Source: Pseudobdellovibrionaceae bacterium (GTDB lineage: Bacteria > Bdellovibrionota > Bdellovibrionia > Bdellovibrionales > JAMPXM01). Taken from it: 21,841 nucleotides of DNA. The number at the start of each line of letters is the position of its first letter. The stretch's first letter is position 1. The stretch spans positions 1-21,841 of the forward strand of contig CAJYIL010000008.1 of the NCBI GenBank assembly GCA_913774795.1, written 5' to 3'. Positions 7,038-14,360 of this stretch are shown piece after piece. The notes beneath the pieces are model-generated. The model was not told the origin of the DNA. It saw only the letters and a list, made by a program, of their open reading frames with translations, and did no database searches. The position numbers and the translations under genes are program-made.

Positions 7038-7065
7038 TCAAGTTGAAGCAATTTTCACCCGATGA
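7038..7065 (+). promoter_or_regulatory. Candidate sigma-28 (FliA)-like promoter for the PilZ gene
   Basis: TCAAGTTG at 7038-7045 and CCCGATGA at 7058-7065 match the flagellar sigma-28 boxes TAAAGTTT and GCCGATAA at six of eight positions each. The spacer is 12 bases instead of 11. A start about 7 bases downstream would give a short leader to ATG 7089. The site covers the upstream ATG at 7062, which argues against that start. Confidence 0.33.
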
Positions 7066-7088
7066 GTTCTACGAAGACGGGGGTTTTC

Positions 7089-7613
7089 ATGAACAAATCG
7101 AATAATGTCATCGACTTAAAAGCGCGCCGCCCATCCACACGACCAACATCGGGGCGTGTAGGGAATGACACGGGTTCGCCGGTTGTCGACATGACAGAAC
7201 GCCGAAACGCCATCCTCGTCGATGAGCGCCGCCAAGTTCGCCGGACAATTTTGACAGAATTCGTGGGTGCCTACGTCGTCGTTCCCGAGCGCGGCCTTCA
7301 GAAAGTCGCTCTTTACGACGTCTCCGATAACGGTCTCGCATTCGACATCGATCTCTCGGAAGGCGGCTTCAAAGTCGGCGAGGAAGTCGCAATGCGCGTC
7401 TACCTAAACCACCAAACTTACTTTGGTTTCATCGCAAAAGTTTCGAACGCGCGCGCGATCGACGAAGAAGGCGTTCACCGCCATGGTGTCGGCTTCGTGA
7501 AAGGCACGGTCAACGATGTGGCTTTGCATCATTTCGTGAAGTTCATCGAAACCGTCAGCGCGTCTCTCCAGACGGATCATGGCGACGTCATGGTCTCCGG
7601 GCTCGCTCGCTAA
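7089..7613 (+). CDS. PilZ-domain protein, predicted c-di-GMP receptor
   Basis: A 174-residue cytosolic protein. I use ATG 7089, preceded by GGGGG at 7079-7083, rather than ATG 7062, which has no SD and overlaps a promoter-like site. After a basic, disordered first 35 residues comes the PilZ domain (about 45-165). It has both ligand motifs: RxxxR (R47 or R48 to R51/R52 in ERRQVRRT) and DxSxxG (D77-G82, DVSDNG). PilZ proteins bind cyclic di-GMP and act on motility, secretion or polysaccharide machinery. With both motifs present, binding is likely. A sigma-28-like promoter just upstream would tie it to motility. The gene stands between divergent tonB-like and downstream PIN-PhoH genes, and its partner is not shown by context. 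Confidence 0.82.
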   Translation: MNKSNNVIDLKARRPSTRPTSGRVGNDTGSPVVDMTERRNAILVDERRQVRRTILTEFVGAYVVVPERGLQKVALYDVSDNGLAFDIDLSEGGFKVGEEVAMRVYLNHQTYFGFIAKVSNARAIDEEGVHRHGVGFVKGTVNDVALHHFVKFIETVSASLQTDHGDVMVSGLAR

Positions 7614-7675
7614 TCGTCTCCGCCCAAATAAAGGGCTCGACTTCCGTCCATCGTAAGTATGCAATGAATGTAACG

Positions 7676-7703
7676 GGACCAACGGCCTGTGGCTGCTTGG
7701 TCC
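7676..7703 (+). other. Stem-loop in the PIN-PhoH leader
   Basis: GGACCAA (7676-7682) pairs with TTGGTCC (7697-7703), with an inner GCC/GGC pair set. It is followed by the T-rich TATTTTACTTT. It could end the PilZ transcript or act in the leader of the downstream gene, whose SD is at 7718-7723. Confidence 0.45.
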
Positions 7704-7727
7704 TATTTTACTTTCATGGAGGAAGTA

Positions 7728-9059
7728 GTGGCTGCATCTGGACGCGAAAGCGCCGCCCGTAAGATCGTCGTCGATACCAACGTCATTCTCTTTGATGCAC
7801 TGGCCATCAAGAAATTCCGCGACTCCGACATTCACATTCCGATCTCGGTCATTGAAGAAGTTGACCGCTTCAAACGCGACCTCGGAGAAAACGGCCGAAA
7901 CGCTCGTCAGTTCTCTCGCTTCATCGATACGTTGAGAGCGCAAGGCAAACTCTCCGAAGGTATTCGTCTCGAAGAATCAAACGCGACCGTTTACGTAAAC
8001 ACCGATTTCGAAGTCACCGGCATGCCAATGGAACTCGATGCGGCGAAAGCCGATAACCGAATCCTCGCAACCGCGCTGGCACTTCAAAAACAATTCCCGA
8101 AAATCGGAGTTGAGCTCGTCACCAAAGATATCAACCTCCGCATCAAAGCCGACGTCTTCGGTGTCGTCGCACGCGACTACGAACCGGAGCGCGTTGATGT
8201 CTCCGAGATGTACGAAGGTCACCGCACCGTCGACGTCGAGCCAGATTTGATCAACGGCTTCTACAAAGACCGCATCATCACGTCTGACACATTCGGGCTT
8301 CTCGCAAACGAATACGTCGTTATGCGCGATCTCTCGAATCCGAATCACTCGGCGATCGGCCGCTTCTCTGAAAAAGAGGGCGGAATTGTTCCTCTGCTGG
8401 CGCCGACGGATTCGATCTGGGGCATTCACCCGCGCAACGTCGAACAGACGTTTGCGATCGACTGTCTTCTTAACGACGAGATCATGTTCGTGTCTCTCGT
8501 CGGAAAAGCGGGAACCGGAAAGACGCTCCTCGCCCTCGCAGCCGGTCTTTTCAAAACTTTGGATGAAGGCCGCTTCCAGCGCTTGCTCGTCTCGCGTCCA
8601 ATCTTCCCGATGGGTCGTGACCTCGGTTACTTGCCAGGTGACGTCGAACAAAAGTTGAATCCTTGGATGCAACCGATCTTCGATAACGTCGAGTACTTGA
8701 TGGGTGCCGATAAAAAGGCGCAAGGTCGCGCGCAAGAACTGATCAATCAAGGCATGTTGAATATCGAGCCACTCACGTACATTCGTGGTCGTTCAATCCC
8801 GAATCAGTACTTGATCGTCGACGAAGCACAGAACCTGACTCCGCACGAAATCAAAACGATTGTGACCCGTGCGGGCCAAGGTACGAAGGTCGTCTTAACA
8901 GGTGACCCGTACCAGATCGATAACCCGTACGTGGATTCTGCGACCAGTGGTCTCACGTACTCGGTCGATCGCTTCAAAGGTCAGCGCCTCGCGGCTCACG
9001 TCACTTTGATGAAGGGTGAGCGCTCGGAACTCGCCGAACTCGCAGCAAATATCATGTAA
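7728..9059 (+). CDS. PIN-PhoH family ATPase (PhoH2/YlaK type)
   Basis: A 443-residue fusion of a PIN ribonuclease domain and a PhoH P-loop ATPase. I choose GTG 7728, five bases after GGAGG (7718-7722), because the in-frame ATG 7716 and GTG 7689 overlap or precede that SD. The PIN domain (about 12-145) keeps the acidic metal ligands: D16 in VVDTNVIL, E43/E44, D109 in KADNRILA and D134 in VTKDINLR. The PhoH domain (about 235-443) has Walker A GKAGTGKT (259-266), the LLVSRPIFPMGRDLGYLPG signature, Walker B with DEAQN (365-369) and TGDPYQID. Proteins of this type have been described as ATP-dependent RNA-unwinding and cleaving enzymes. All key residues are present and the length is normal. Confidence 0.93.
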   Translation: MAASGRESAARKIVVDTNVILFDALAIKKFRDSDIHIPISVIEEVDRFKRDLGENGRNARQFSRFIDTLRAQGKLSEGIRLEESNATVYVNTDFEVTGMPMELDAAKADNRILATALALQKQFPKIGVELVTKDINLRIKADVFGVVARDYEPERVDVSEMYEGHRTVDVEPDLINGFYKDRIITSDTFGLLANEYVVMRDLSNPNHSAIGRFSEKEGGIVPLLAPTDSIWGIHPRNVEQTFAIDCLLNDEIMFVSLVGKAGTGKTLLALAAGLFKTLDEGRFQRLLVSRPIFPMGRDLGYLPGDVEQKLNPWMQPIFDNVEYLMGADKKAQGRAQELINQGMLNIEPLTYIRGRSIPNQYLIVDEAQNLTPHEIKTIVTRAGQGTKVVLTGDPYQIDNPYVDSATSGLTYSVDRFKGQRLAAHVTLMKGERSELAELAANIM

Positions 9060-9095
9060 TTGAAACCCTTTTTAGGGGCTTTGGAATTGACTTGG

Positions 9096-9131
9096 GATGG
9101 GCGGGATGAAAATCTCCGCCCATCGTTTTTT
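9096..9131 (+). terminator. Intrinsic terminator between PIN-PhoH and slyD
   Basis: GATGGGCGG (9096-9104) and CCGCCCATC (9116-9124) form a perfect 9-bp stem with an 11-base loop, followed by G and six T (9126-9131). The SD of slyD starts two bases later, so the T-run lies in its leader. Confidence 0.8.
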
Positions 9132-9142
9132 AAGGAGACCCC

Positions 9143-9622
9143 ATGAGCACACCTAAAGTTGTGACGTTTCACTACACGTTGAAAGATTCAAAAGGCACTC
9201 AGCTCGAGTCGTCGTTCGGCGATGAGCCAATGAGCTACCTCGAAGGCGTTGGCCAAGTGATTCCGGGTCTCGAAGACCAAATGCACGGCCTCAACAAAGG
9301 CGACAAGAAAATGATCTCGGTCAAAGCGGCCGACGCTTACGGCGAAGTCGAAAAAGACATGATCGTTCAAGTCCCGCGCGCGCAGCTCCCTAAAAAAGAC
9401 ATCGTTGTCGGCGATCAATTCCACGCAGACTCGGGCAACGGCCACGTTCAGGTCGTCACTGTCACGGGCGTGAACGACACGCACGTCACGGTCGACGGCA
9501 ATCACCCTCTCGCAGGGCAAGATTTGAACTTCGACGTTGAAGTTGTCGACGTTCGCGATGCCACGAAAGACGAAATCGAGCACGGCCACGCGCACGGTCC
9601 GGGCGGCCATCACCACCACTGA
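9143..9622 (+). CDS. slyD: FKBP-type peptidyl-prolyl isomerase SlyD
   Basis: A 159-residue cytosolic prolyl isomerase and chaperone. ATG 9143 follows TAAGGAGA (SD 9132-9138). The split FKBP domain occupies about 1-68 and 128-140. It shows YTLKDSKG..LESS, PMSYLEGVGQVIPGLEDQMHGLNKGDKK and the end signature NHPLAGQDLNFDVEVVDVRDAT. The insert-in-flap chaperone domain lies between (about 72-125, VPRAQLPKKDIVVGDQF). The His-rich tail (147-159, three spaced His and a final HHHH) would bind nickel or other metals. It is shorter than the E. coli tail and lacks its Cys residues. SlyD assists folding and can deliver nickel to hydrogenase maturation. No metal-enzyme genes are nearby. Confidence 0.95.
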   Translation: MSTPKVVTFHYTLKDSKGTQLESSFGDEPMSYLEGVGQVIPGLEDQMHGLNKGDKKMISVKAADAYGEVEKDMIVQVPRAQLPKKDIVVGDQFHADSGNGHVQVVTVTGVNDTHVTVDGNHPLAGQDLNFDVEVVDVRDATKDEIEHGHAHGPGGHHHH

Positions 9623-9652
9623 TTCGCCGGCTTTCAGCGAGTTTCAGATGAG

Positions 9653-9683
9653 ACGCCTTCAACGATGAGTTGAGGGCGTTTTT
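9653..9683 (+). terminator. Intrinsic terminator after slyD
   Basis: ACGCCTTCAAC (9653-9663) and GTTGAGGGCGT (9669-9679) pair over 11 positions, one of them U-G, around a GATGA loop. Five T at 9679-9683 follow. Confidence 0.85.
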
Positions 9684-9749
9684 GTTTGTCCTTCGACCGT
9701 CGTCCAGTCCAGTACACACGAGCGCCTCTTCTTGCGAAAATGAAGAGAC

Positions 9750-10505
9750 ATGCGACGGATTCTGGTCAGCCTCCTTGTCTTCCTCACGATCTTTAATGCG
9801 GGCTCGGTTCGGCAGCGCGAGGCACGCGCGGTCGCTCCGGCTTTGGCAATTGCGCCCGAAGTCGCTGTTGTATTGATGATCGGCTTAGCAGGCGCGTGTG
9901 CGATCGCCGCTCGCTCCGGTGTCGTTGATGCGGAAGCGGCACGTTCTTACGAGCGCCGTCTCCGCGAAAACGCAGAGTCACTTCAGAACAAGATTAAACA
10001 AGGACTTCGCATCACGGCCGAGATGATGACTCCGGTCGTCCTCTTAGTAACGCAAACGAACACGCTTCTCGGCGGGCGTTTCATCTGCGATCAAATTCTA
10101 GCGCGAGTTGCGAGCGGGGGATCGTCGGCAAAAACGAATGAAGCCCGCCGCGCTTCCGAAGGCGAATGCCAACCGGATCTTCGCGGAGATCCGTACAAAT
10201 GCTGTCCCAACTTCATGAAGAAGTTTGGACCGGGAAAGATGACGTCGGTGGGGCGAAACGCTTTCCGAGTTTCCTACTTCGGTCGTCACGCACGGAACAT
10301 CAATTGCTGTCTCGAGTGGGATTCGCTGCATGGTCGGTTCGAAGTTTACGACCGAAGCAATCACAATACAGGACCTCGGCATCTCGGCGAAAAAGCCTGC
10401 GCGCGTGATCAGGATCTCGACGAGGAAGATGTTTGCAGTGCGACCTTCATCGAAAAAGCTGATTTGCTTTCGAGCCGCCACCAGCCGAGGAACGGATGTC
10501 AGTAA
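9750..10505 (+). CDS. Exported protein with colicin E3-like rRNase C-terminal motif (candidate toxin)
   Basis: A 251-residue protein. Residues 1-27 form a signal peptide (ILVSLLVFLTIFNAG, then EARA). A second hydrophobic span lies at about 31-54, a helical region at 60-120 and a Cys-rich C-terminal domain at 138-251. This domain contains LEWDSLHGRFEVYDR, then HLGE. That order matches the colicin E3 cytotoxic domain (PF09000 family, YEWDSQHGELEGY...HLG): D191, H194 and E198 sit at the same spacing as the E3 catalytic Asp510, His513 and Glu517, and H211 corresponds to His526 after a four-residue insertion. The E3 domain cleaves 16S rRNA at the decoding site. The usual FDPKTG tail is absent and the equivalent of Arg545 is not clear. 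Cys 140, 151, 152, 186, 187, 217, 229 and 250 suggest disulfides outside the cytosol. The next gene overlaps it by 10 bases. Confidence 0.6.
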   Translation: MRRILVSLLVFLTIFNAGSVRQREARAVAPALAIAPEVAVVLMIGLAGACAIAARSGVVDAEAARSYERRLRENAESLQNKIKQGLRITAEMMTPVVLLVTQTNTLLGGRFICDQILARVASGGSSAKTNEARRASEGECQPDLRGDPYKCCPNFMKKFGPGKMTSVGRNAFRVSYFGRHARNINCCLEWDSLHGRFEVYDRSNHNTGPRHLGEKACARDQDLDEEDVCSATFIEKADLLSSRHQPRNGCQ

Positions 10506-10843
10506 TCGCTTTGCTGTTTTCTCTGAATGCGGTCGCGTGTCCTGCCGGCGCGCCAGCAGGCTTTGCGCCGACACCGAACGAAAAAGAACGCGCTTATACG
10601 AATAAAGCGAAGACAATCCAGCTCGTGTTGAAGTGTGACCCGAGACTCACGCAAAGCGTTCAGCTCGATGCACTCAAGATTCTCGGTACTCTTCAGCAAG
10701 AAGGCGATGTGGCGTTCGTCGATCTAAAGCCGGGAGCTCTTCGCATTTATGTCGCCGGTGATGCGCAGCTTTCAGTCGTCGCAAAAACGCCGGAGGCTTT
10801 AGCGAAGGCATCTCCGGCTCTCATCAAGTACTTACAAAAATAA
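10496..10843 (+). CDS. Small exported protein overlapping the E3-like gene (partner or immunity candidate)
   Basis: A 115-residue protein with no family I recognise. ATG 10496 lies inside the end of the E3-like gene (10-base overlap) and has its own SD (GAGGAA at 10486-10491), so the two are coupled. The first 15 residues (VIALLFSLNAVAC) are a short hydrophobic export signal; C15 could be lipidated, but the N-terminus lacks a basic residue, so this is uncertain. The mature part reads like a compact alpha/beta unit (VQLDALKILGTLQQEGDVAFVDLKPGALRIYVAGDAQLSVV). Colicin E3 immunity proteins are small, acidic and cytosolic. This one is exported and not clearly acidic, so it is not a standard ImmE3. 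It may protect the producer outside the cytosol, help export, or be unrelated. Confidence 0.65.
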   Translation: MSVIALLFSLNAVACPAGAPAGFAPTPNEKERAYTNKAKTIQLVLKCDPRLTQSVQLDALKILGTLQQEGDVAFVDLKPGALRIYVAGDAQLSVVAKTPEALAKASPALIKYLQK

Positions 10844-10844
10844 C

Positions 10845-12314
10845 TTAGTGCGCAGGCCCTTCAGTCGGCTCGTGCATCTCAGGCGAGACCGCGCGGGCGA
10901 TCTTACGAACGCCCGATGATTGCGGCTTCTTGAGCTGTGCGTTCGCCGGACGACGGCGAGGGAGCGAGAACGTGAACGTGTTGCCACCTTGCAGGTTGTG
11001 TTCAACTTTCACGATGCCGCCGTGGGCTTCGATGATCGTCTTCACGACCGTGAGGCCAACGCCTGCACCCTGGTCCGCAGAACGACGTGCTTGCCAGAAG
11101 TTATCGAAGAGCGAAGCCATGCGGCTCTCCGGAATTTGAGGAGCGCTGTCGAGAATCGAAATGTTCGCGAACTGGGCGTCAGCTTTGACCTTCACAGTCA
11201 CGCGCGTGTGCTTCGGGCTAAACTTAATCGCGTTGCCGACGAGGTTCGCGAGAACGCGCATCACGCGCTCACGATCGACATAGGCGAGAACCGATGCATT
11301 CACCGCATCGAATTGCAAAGTGATGTCGCGCTGACGAGCGAGCGGCTGAAGGAACGACTGCGCATCGTCGAGAAGATCGGCGACGCCAAGTTGTTCGAGA
11401 CGCAAGAAGAGGCCACCCGTCGAGGCTTTCGTTTGGTCGTGGATGTCAGCCATCAGGGCTTCCATCTCAACAACCGTCGCTTTCACCAGCTCGGGCATTT
11501 CTGGCGAGCGTGAGTCGGCAATCTGTTTCAAATTCTCGAGCGGCTCTTTGAAGTCGTAAGTGAACGCTGAGATCGCTTCGTCGCGCGAAATGATCGCTTG
11601 CTTCGCTTCGTTCACAAGACGCTCGCGTTCGCGAAGCACGCGCGCTCGAGAAGCGAGAACGCGAATCACGAGAAGAGCGAAGAGACCGGCGAGAATGGCG
11701 ATCGCCGTCGAAAGCGCCGACATCGCTTTCGGAATTTCGTTCTGCGCATCGAGGCCAGCTTGAGTGCCTTTTGCGCTCGCATCGCTCAACGCCGCTTTGT
11801 GAAGAGCGACGCCTTTGTCGAGTTGCTCATTGATCTCTTTCAAGAGCGGGGCTGTTTTCGCTTGGTAGAACTGACCGACGATTTTTGATTCGGTTTGTTT
11901 GGCGCGGAATTCTTCGGCTTGGTGAAAGAAGTCGGCCTCTTGATTCGTGACTTCTGAGACCTTTTTGACGAGATCGTGAACCGCCGGAAGATCGTGTTTC
12001 TTTTCGTAGGCGGCGAGTTCGGCGGCGAATTGATCTTTCTCCGCCTTTTGTTTGTCGTAGATCGACTTCGAGCCCATCAAGAAATACGCGCGCGCGTTTT
12101 GAATCTGGGAGTCTGCGAGATTGCGGAGATGTTCGATCTCCGTGAGAGTCGTTGAATCGATCTTCATCAACGCCGCATTTGCGGCAACCGTCGAGCGAAG
12201 CTTCATCGCTTCGCCCCATCCCGCGATCAGGACGACGGCGACCGCCGTTAACAAACCAATAAGAACGAAACCTTCGATGCTCGAGCTTTTGAGAGTCTTG
12301 ATAAATTTGTTCAT
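10845..12314 (-). CDS. Histidine kinase-like membrane protein with Tyr in place of the phospho-acceptor His
   Basis: A 489-residue protein from ATG 12314. The longer GTG start at 12338 has no SD, although AAGAGG directly abuts the ATG. TM1 is about 12-34. A helical extracytoplasmic domain (about 40-195) resembles CHASE3 or four-helix-bundle sensors. TM2 is about 199-222, followed by a coiled linker. The H-box reads AFTYDFKEPLENL, aligning with the VSHELRTPL consensus so that Tyr253 replaces His. The ATPase domain keeps the N-box (RVLANLVGNAIKFSP) and G2 box (GAGVGLTVVKTIIEAHGG), but the G1 box is altered (DSAPQIP for DxGxGIP). ATP may still bind; autophosphorylation at the usual site should be impossible. 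The C-terminal 35 residues are basic and disordered. Its stop lies one base from that of the convergent small exported-protein gene. No response regulator is adjacent. Confidence 0.8.
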   Translation of the reverse strand: MNKFIKTLKSSSIEGFVLIGLLTAVAVVLIAGWGEAMKLRSTVAANAALMKIDSTTLTEIEHLRNLADSQIQNARAYFLMGSKSIYDKQKAEKDQFAAELAAYEKKHDLPAVHDLVKKVSEVTNQEADFFHQAEEFRAKQTESKIVGQFYQAKTAPLLKEINEQLDKGVALHKAALSDASAKGTQAGLDAQNEIPKAMSALSTAIAILAGLFALLVIRVLASRARVLRERERLVNEAKQAIISRDEAISAFTYDFKEPLENLKQIADSRSPEMPELVKATVVEMEALMADIHDQTKASTGGLFLRLEQLGVADLLDDAQSFLQPLARQRDITLQFDAVNASVLAYVDRERVMRVLANLVGNAIKFSPKHTRVTVKVKADAQFANISILDSAPQIPESRMASLFDNFWQARRSADQGAGVGLTVVKTIIEAHGGIVKVEHNLQGGNTFTFSLPRRRPANAQLKKPQSSGVRKIARAVSPEMHEPTEGPAH

Positions 12315-12437
12315 CCTCTTGGCGTAACAACCGACCACAGATGGATCAACTCAAAAACGCGAACGGCGCTCGACAAACTTGTCAGGCCTAAATCAGAGAG
12401 GTTTCACGGGCGCGAGGTGAACCTTCGTCCTGAATTG

Positions 12438-13556
12438 TTAGGATCGACCTTTGATCCGGTAACAGGTCGCAAGTTCACCGCGAATTTTGACCTTGAACAT
12501 CACTTCGGGAGGGGTCACGGCAAGATCGCGCACGCTCTGCGCGAACGACTCGGTATCGCTGGTCAGAAACATCCCTCTCCACTCGGGAGTTGCAGAGTTG
12601 AGTGAGGCTGCGATGAGATCGCGGTAGAGCGCCGGATTCGACGCTCGGTCGCCGAACTGAACCCCAAACGGCAAATTTGCAAGGGTCAGAGTGAGACCTT
12701 CGGGCGCAGTTTGTGTTCGGGAGTCTCCGACTGTGAGCCGCGTCTCGTTGTGAGGGCCCGCAATGAGGCCCTCTGTATCGCTCGTTTCACCGACAAGAAT
12801 TTCCATGTTCTTGCGAGCGATTTTGACAGCGTGTGGATCAATATCAACACCGGTCAGCTTCGCTTCGCGCGCGTAACGGTGAAACTCCGCGAGCAATGTC
12901 CCGGAACCGCAACACGGATCGAACACGACATCGTGTGCGCGAGGCACAGACGCAAACGCCATCGCCGCCGCAATCGTCGGAGGCAATGCGCCTTCTCGCT
13001 CACTAGCGCGTTCGTCGCGAAGCGCGCGTGATTTGAAAACGGGGAGACCGAAGTACCAGCTCTCATCGATACAGAACATCCAGACTTCGTCTTCGACGTC
13101 GTCATCGAAAGAGTAGCCGCGTTCAGCGAGCGACTTCGTTAAAAAGCGCGCGAGATCTTGGCGCTGAAAAACTTGGCCCGCCACACTGACGACCAAGCGG
13201 CGAGGCCCGAGATGCGTGAGAGTCTCAGCCATGAGAGCCAGTTGCCGTTGCGAAATTTTGAAACGCCCGTACGCAGGACATCTCAAAACCATTTCGGCCG
13301 TGCGAATTTCGTCGAGGCGAAGATCGCTTTTCACTTTGTTCGCAAAAATCAGATCGTGATTGCGCTGAAGTTTGACGAACAGCTTCTGATCGCGCGACGT
13401 CGCGCCGACGAAGTTCAACTCTTTTTGCAAAACTTTGGCGAGCCCCGGTGCACATTGAAGCAAATAGCCGGGCGCAACCGACGCGGGCGATTCATCGGTC
13501 TCTCGTGCGGGCTTCGAAGGTTTGGTTTCGGATTTGTCGAGTCTGAGTTTAGCCAC
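12438..13556 (-). CDS. THUMP-domain N2-guanine RNA methyltransferase (RlmL/TrmN-like)
   Basis: A 372-residue SAM-dependent methyltransferase of the UPF0020 type. A THUMP-like RNA-binding region (about 30-165) is followed by the segment WYFGLPVFKSRALRD...REGALPPTIAAAM, characteristic of this family. SAM motif I is FDPCCGSGTLLAE (212-224) and the acidic motif is GVDID (236-240). The catalytic motif is NLPFG (294-298), in place of the more usual NPPYG, which is seen in Trm14/TrmN and RlmL-type enzymes making m2G. The target, tRNA or 23S rRNA, cannot be decided from sequence alone. The GTG start at 13556 overlaps the MAPEG gene end by eight bases, so the genes form a unit. No strong SD is visible. 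Confidence 0.85.
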   Translation of the reverse strand: MAKLRLDKSETKPSKPARETDESPASVAPGYLLQCAPGLAKVLQKELNFVGATSRDQKLFVKLQRNHDLIFANKVKSDLRLDEIRTAEMVLRCPAYGRFKISQRQLALMAETLTHLGPRRLVVSVAGQVFQRQDLARFLTKSLAERGYSFDDDVEDEVWMFCIDESWYFGLPVFKSRALRDERASEREGALPPTIAAAMAFASVPRAHDVVFDPCCGSGTLLAEFHRYAREAKLTGVDIDPHAVKIARKNMEILVGETSDTEGLIAGPHNETRLTVGDSRTQTAPEGLTLTLANLPFGVQFGDRASNPALYRDLIAASLNSATPEWRGMFLTSDTESFAQSVRDLAVTPPEVMFKVKIRGELATCYRIKGRS

Positions 13557-13941
13557 GGAGTGCCATCATCGAAAATGCGGTGATGCCGATCGAACCGATC
13601 AAAAGCGCAGTCCAAGTCAAAGCCATACCGAACACTCTCGCCTGCATCGAGATCGTCTCTTTCATGAAAGCGACCGAGTGCAAAACGCGGCCAATGAGAA
13701 GAGTGCCACCGTAAAGATGAAGAAACCACGGTGGAGTTTGAATCATCTCGAGCGCCAGAAGAAGGATCAGGCCGAAAGGCACATACTCCATGAAATTACC
13801 GAAACCGCGCACGGCATGCGCCAAGATCGCGTGCCCGCCATCGCCAATCGAAACGCGAAGGCGTCGACGGAGCATGACGATCCGGATCGAATTCATAATT
13901 GCGATTAAACCAAAGGCCGTGAAATACGGAGCTGAATGCAT
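13549..13941 (-). CDS. MAPEG-family membrane protein
   Basis: A 130-residue, four-helix membrane protein. I start at ATG 13941, because the 40 upstream in-frame codons (to 14061) are Arg-rich and look untranslated. It shows the MAPEG hallmarks: hydrophobic helix 1 (FTAFGLIAIMNSIRIVMLRRR), RGFGNFMEYVPFGLILLLALEM (the conserved N-E-Y-P stretch), YGGTLLIGRVLHSVAF and a last helix. The length equals that of bacterial MAPEG proteins. The eukaryotic relatives are glutathione-dependent enzymes of the membrane. Bacterial members near unrelated genes, as here, have no assigned substrate. SD GAGG sits about 12 bases before the ATG, which is long. It overlaps the RNA methyltransferase gene by eight bases. 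Confidence 0.82.
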   Translation of the reverse strand: MHSAPYFTAFGLIAIMNSIRIVMLRRRLRVSIGDGGHAILAHAVRGFGNFMEYVPFGLILLLALEMIQTPPWFLHLYGGTLLIGRVLHSVAFMKETISMQARVFGMALTWTALLIGSIGITAFSMMALRG

Positions 13942-14078
13942 ACGCTTGAAGTACCTCGCCCTCCGTCCAGCGTCTAGTTTTTCTCGAGCCAAGCGGCGCT
14001 GTCTCAAGCTGAGCCGTCTCCTGACCGAAGAGTCATTTGAGAGAGCAGGACGCTCTTTCATGTTCGTCAGGAGGACGC

Positions 14079-14360
14079 ATGCGACATCTTCAAGGGGATC
14101 TTCAAGCCGTGTTCGACGCTCTTTATGATTTGGGCGTTATCGAGCCGGTACTCGCGATGGACTGGCGTTCGCGCCTCCTCGAGATGGAGAAGGGCAGCCC
14201 GCAACTCGACACGGCGATCATCGCCGTCAACGAATGCGGCCGCGATCGCACTCAACTGACGAAAAAACTGAACACTCTCGATAAAGACGCTCTCGAAATG
14301 CTCGCTATGGAGGTTGCACGTGAATTCGCTGATTATCACACGCGCCAAGATCTGCACTAA
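14079..14360 (+). CDS. Small cytosolic protein of unknown function, first gene of the cpaF operon
   Basis: A 93-residue, mostly helical protein without signal or membrane segment. ATG 14079 follows a strong SD (AGGAGG at 14069-14074); the longer frame from 14037 would place this SD inside the gene and is rejected. The sequence (DLQAVFDALYDLGVIEPVLAMDW, then alternating charged helices) matches no family I know. Its end overlaps the secreted cupredoxin-like gene by 41 bases, and the CpaF ATPase gene follows, so the products are probably co-expressed. It could be an adaptor of the CpaF machine. A weak stem-loop (GAGAGC 14041-14046 with GCTCTT 14052-14057) precedes the SD. Confidence 0.7.
   Translation: MRHLQGDLQAVFDALYDLGVIEPVLAMDWRSRLLEMEKGSPQLDTAIIAVNECGRDRTQLTKKLNTLDKDALEMLAMEVAREFADYHTRQDLH

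Noticed and set aside
7977..8750. A 257-codon minus-strand open frame
   Set aside because: Shadow of the PIN-PhoH gene, whose motifs are intact.
9087..9115. TTGACT as -35 of a slyD promoter
   Set aside because: No -10 with more than two or three matching bases at 16-18 spacing. The supposed -10 is the terminator loop.
13942..14061. N-terminal extension of the MAPEG protein
   Set aside because: The 40 extra residues are Arg-rich, overlap the SD region of the divergent gene and are not part of the family.
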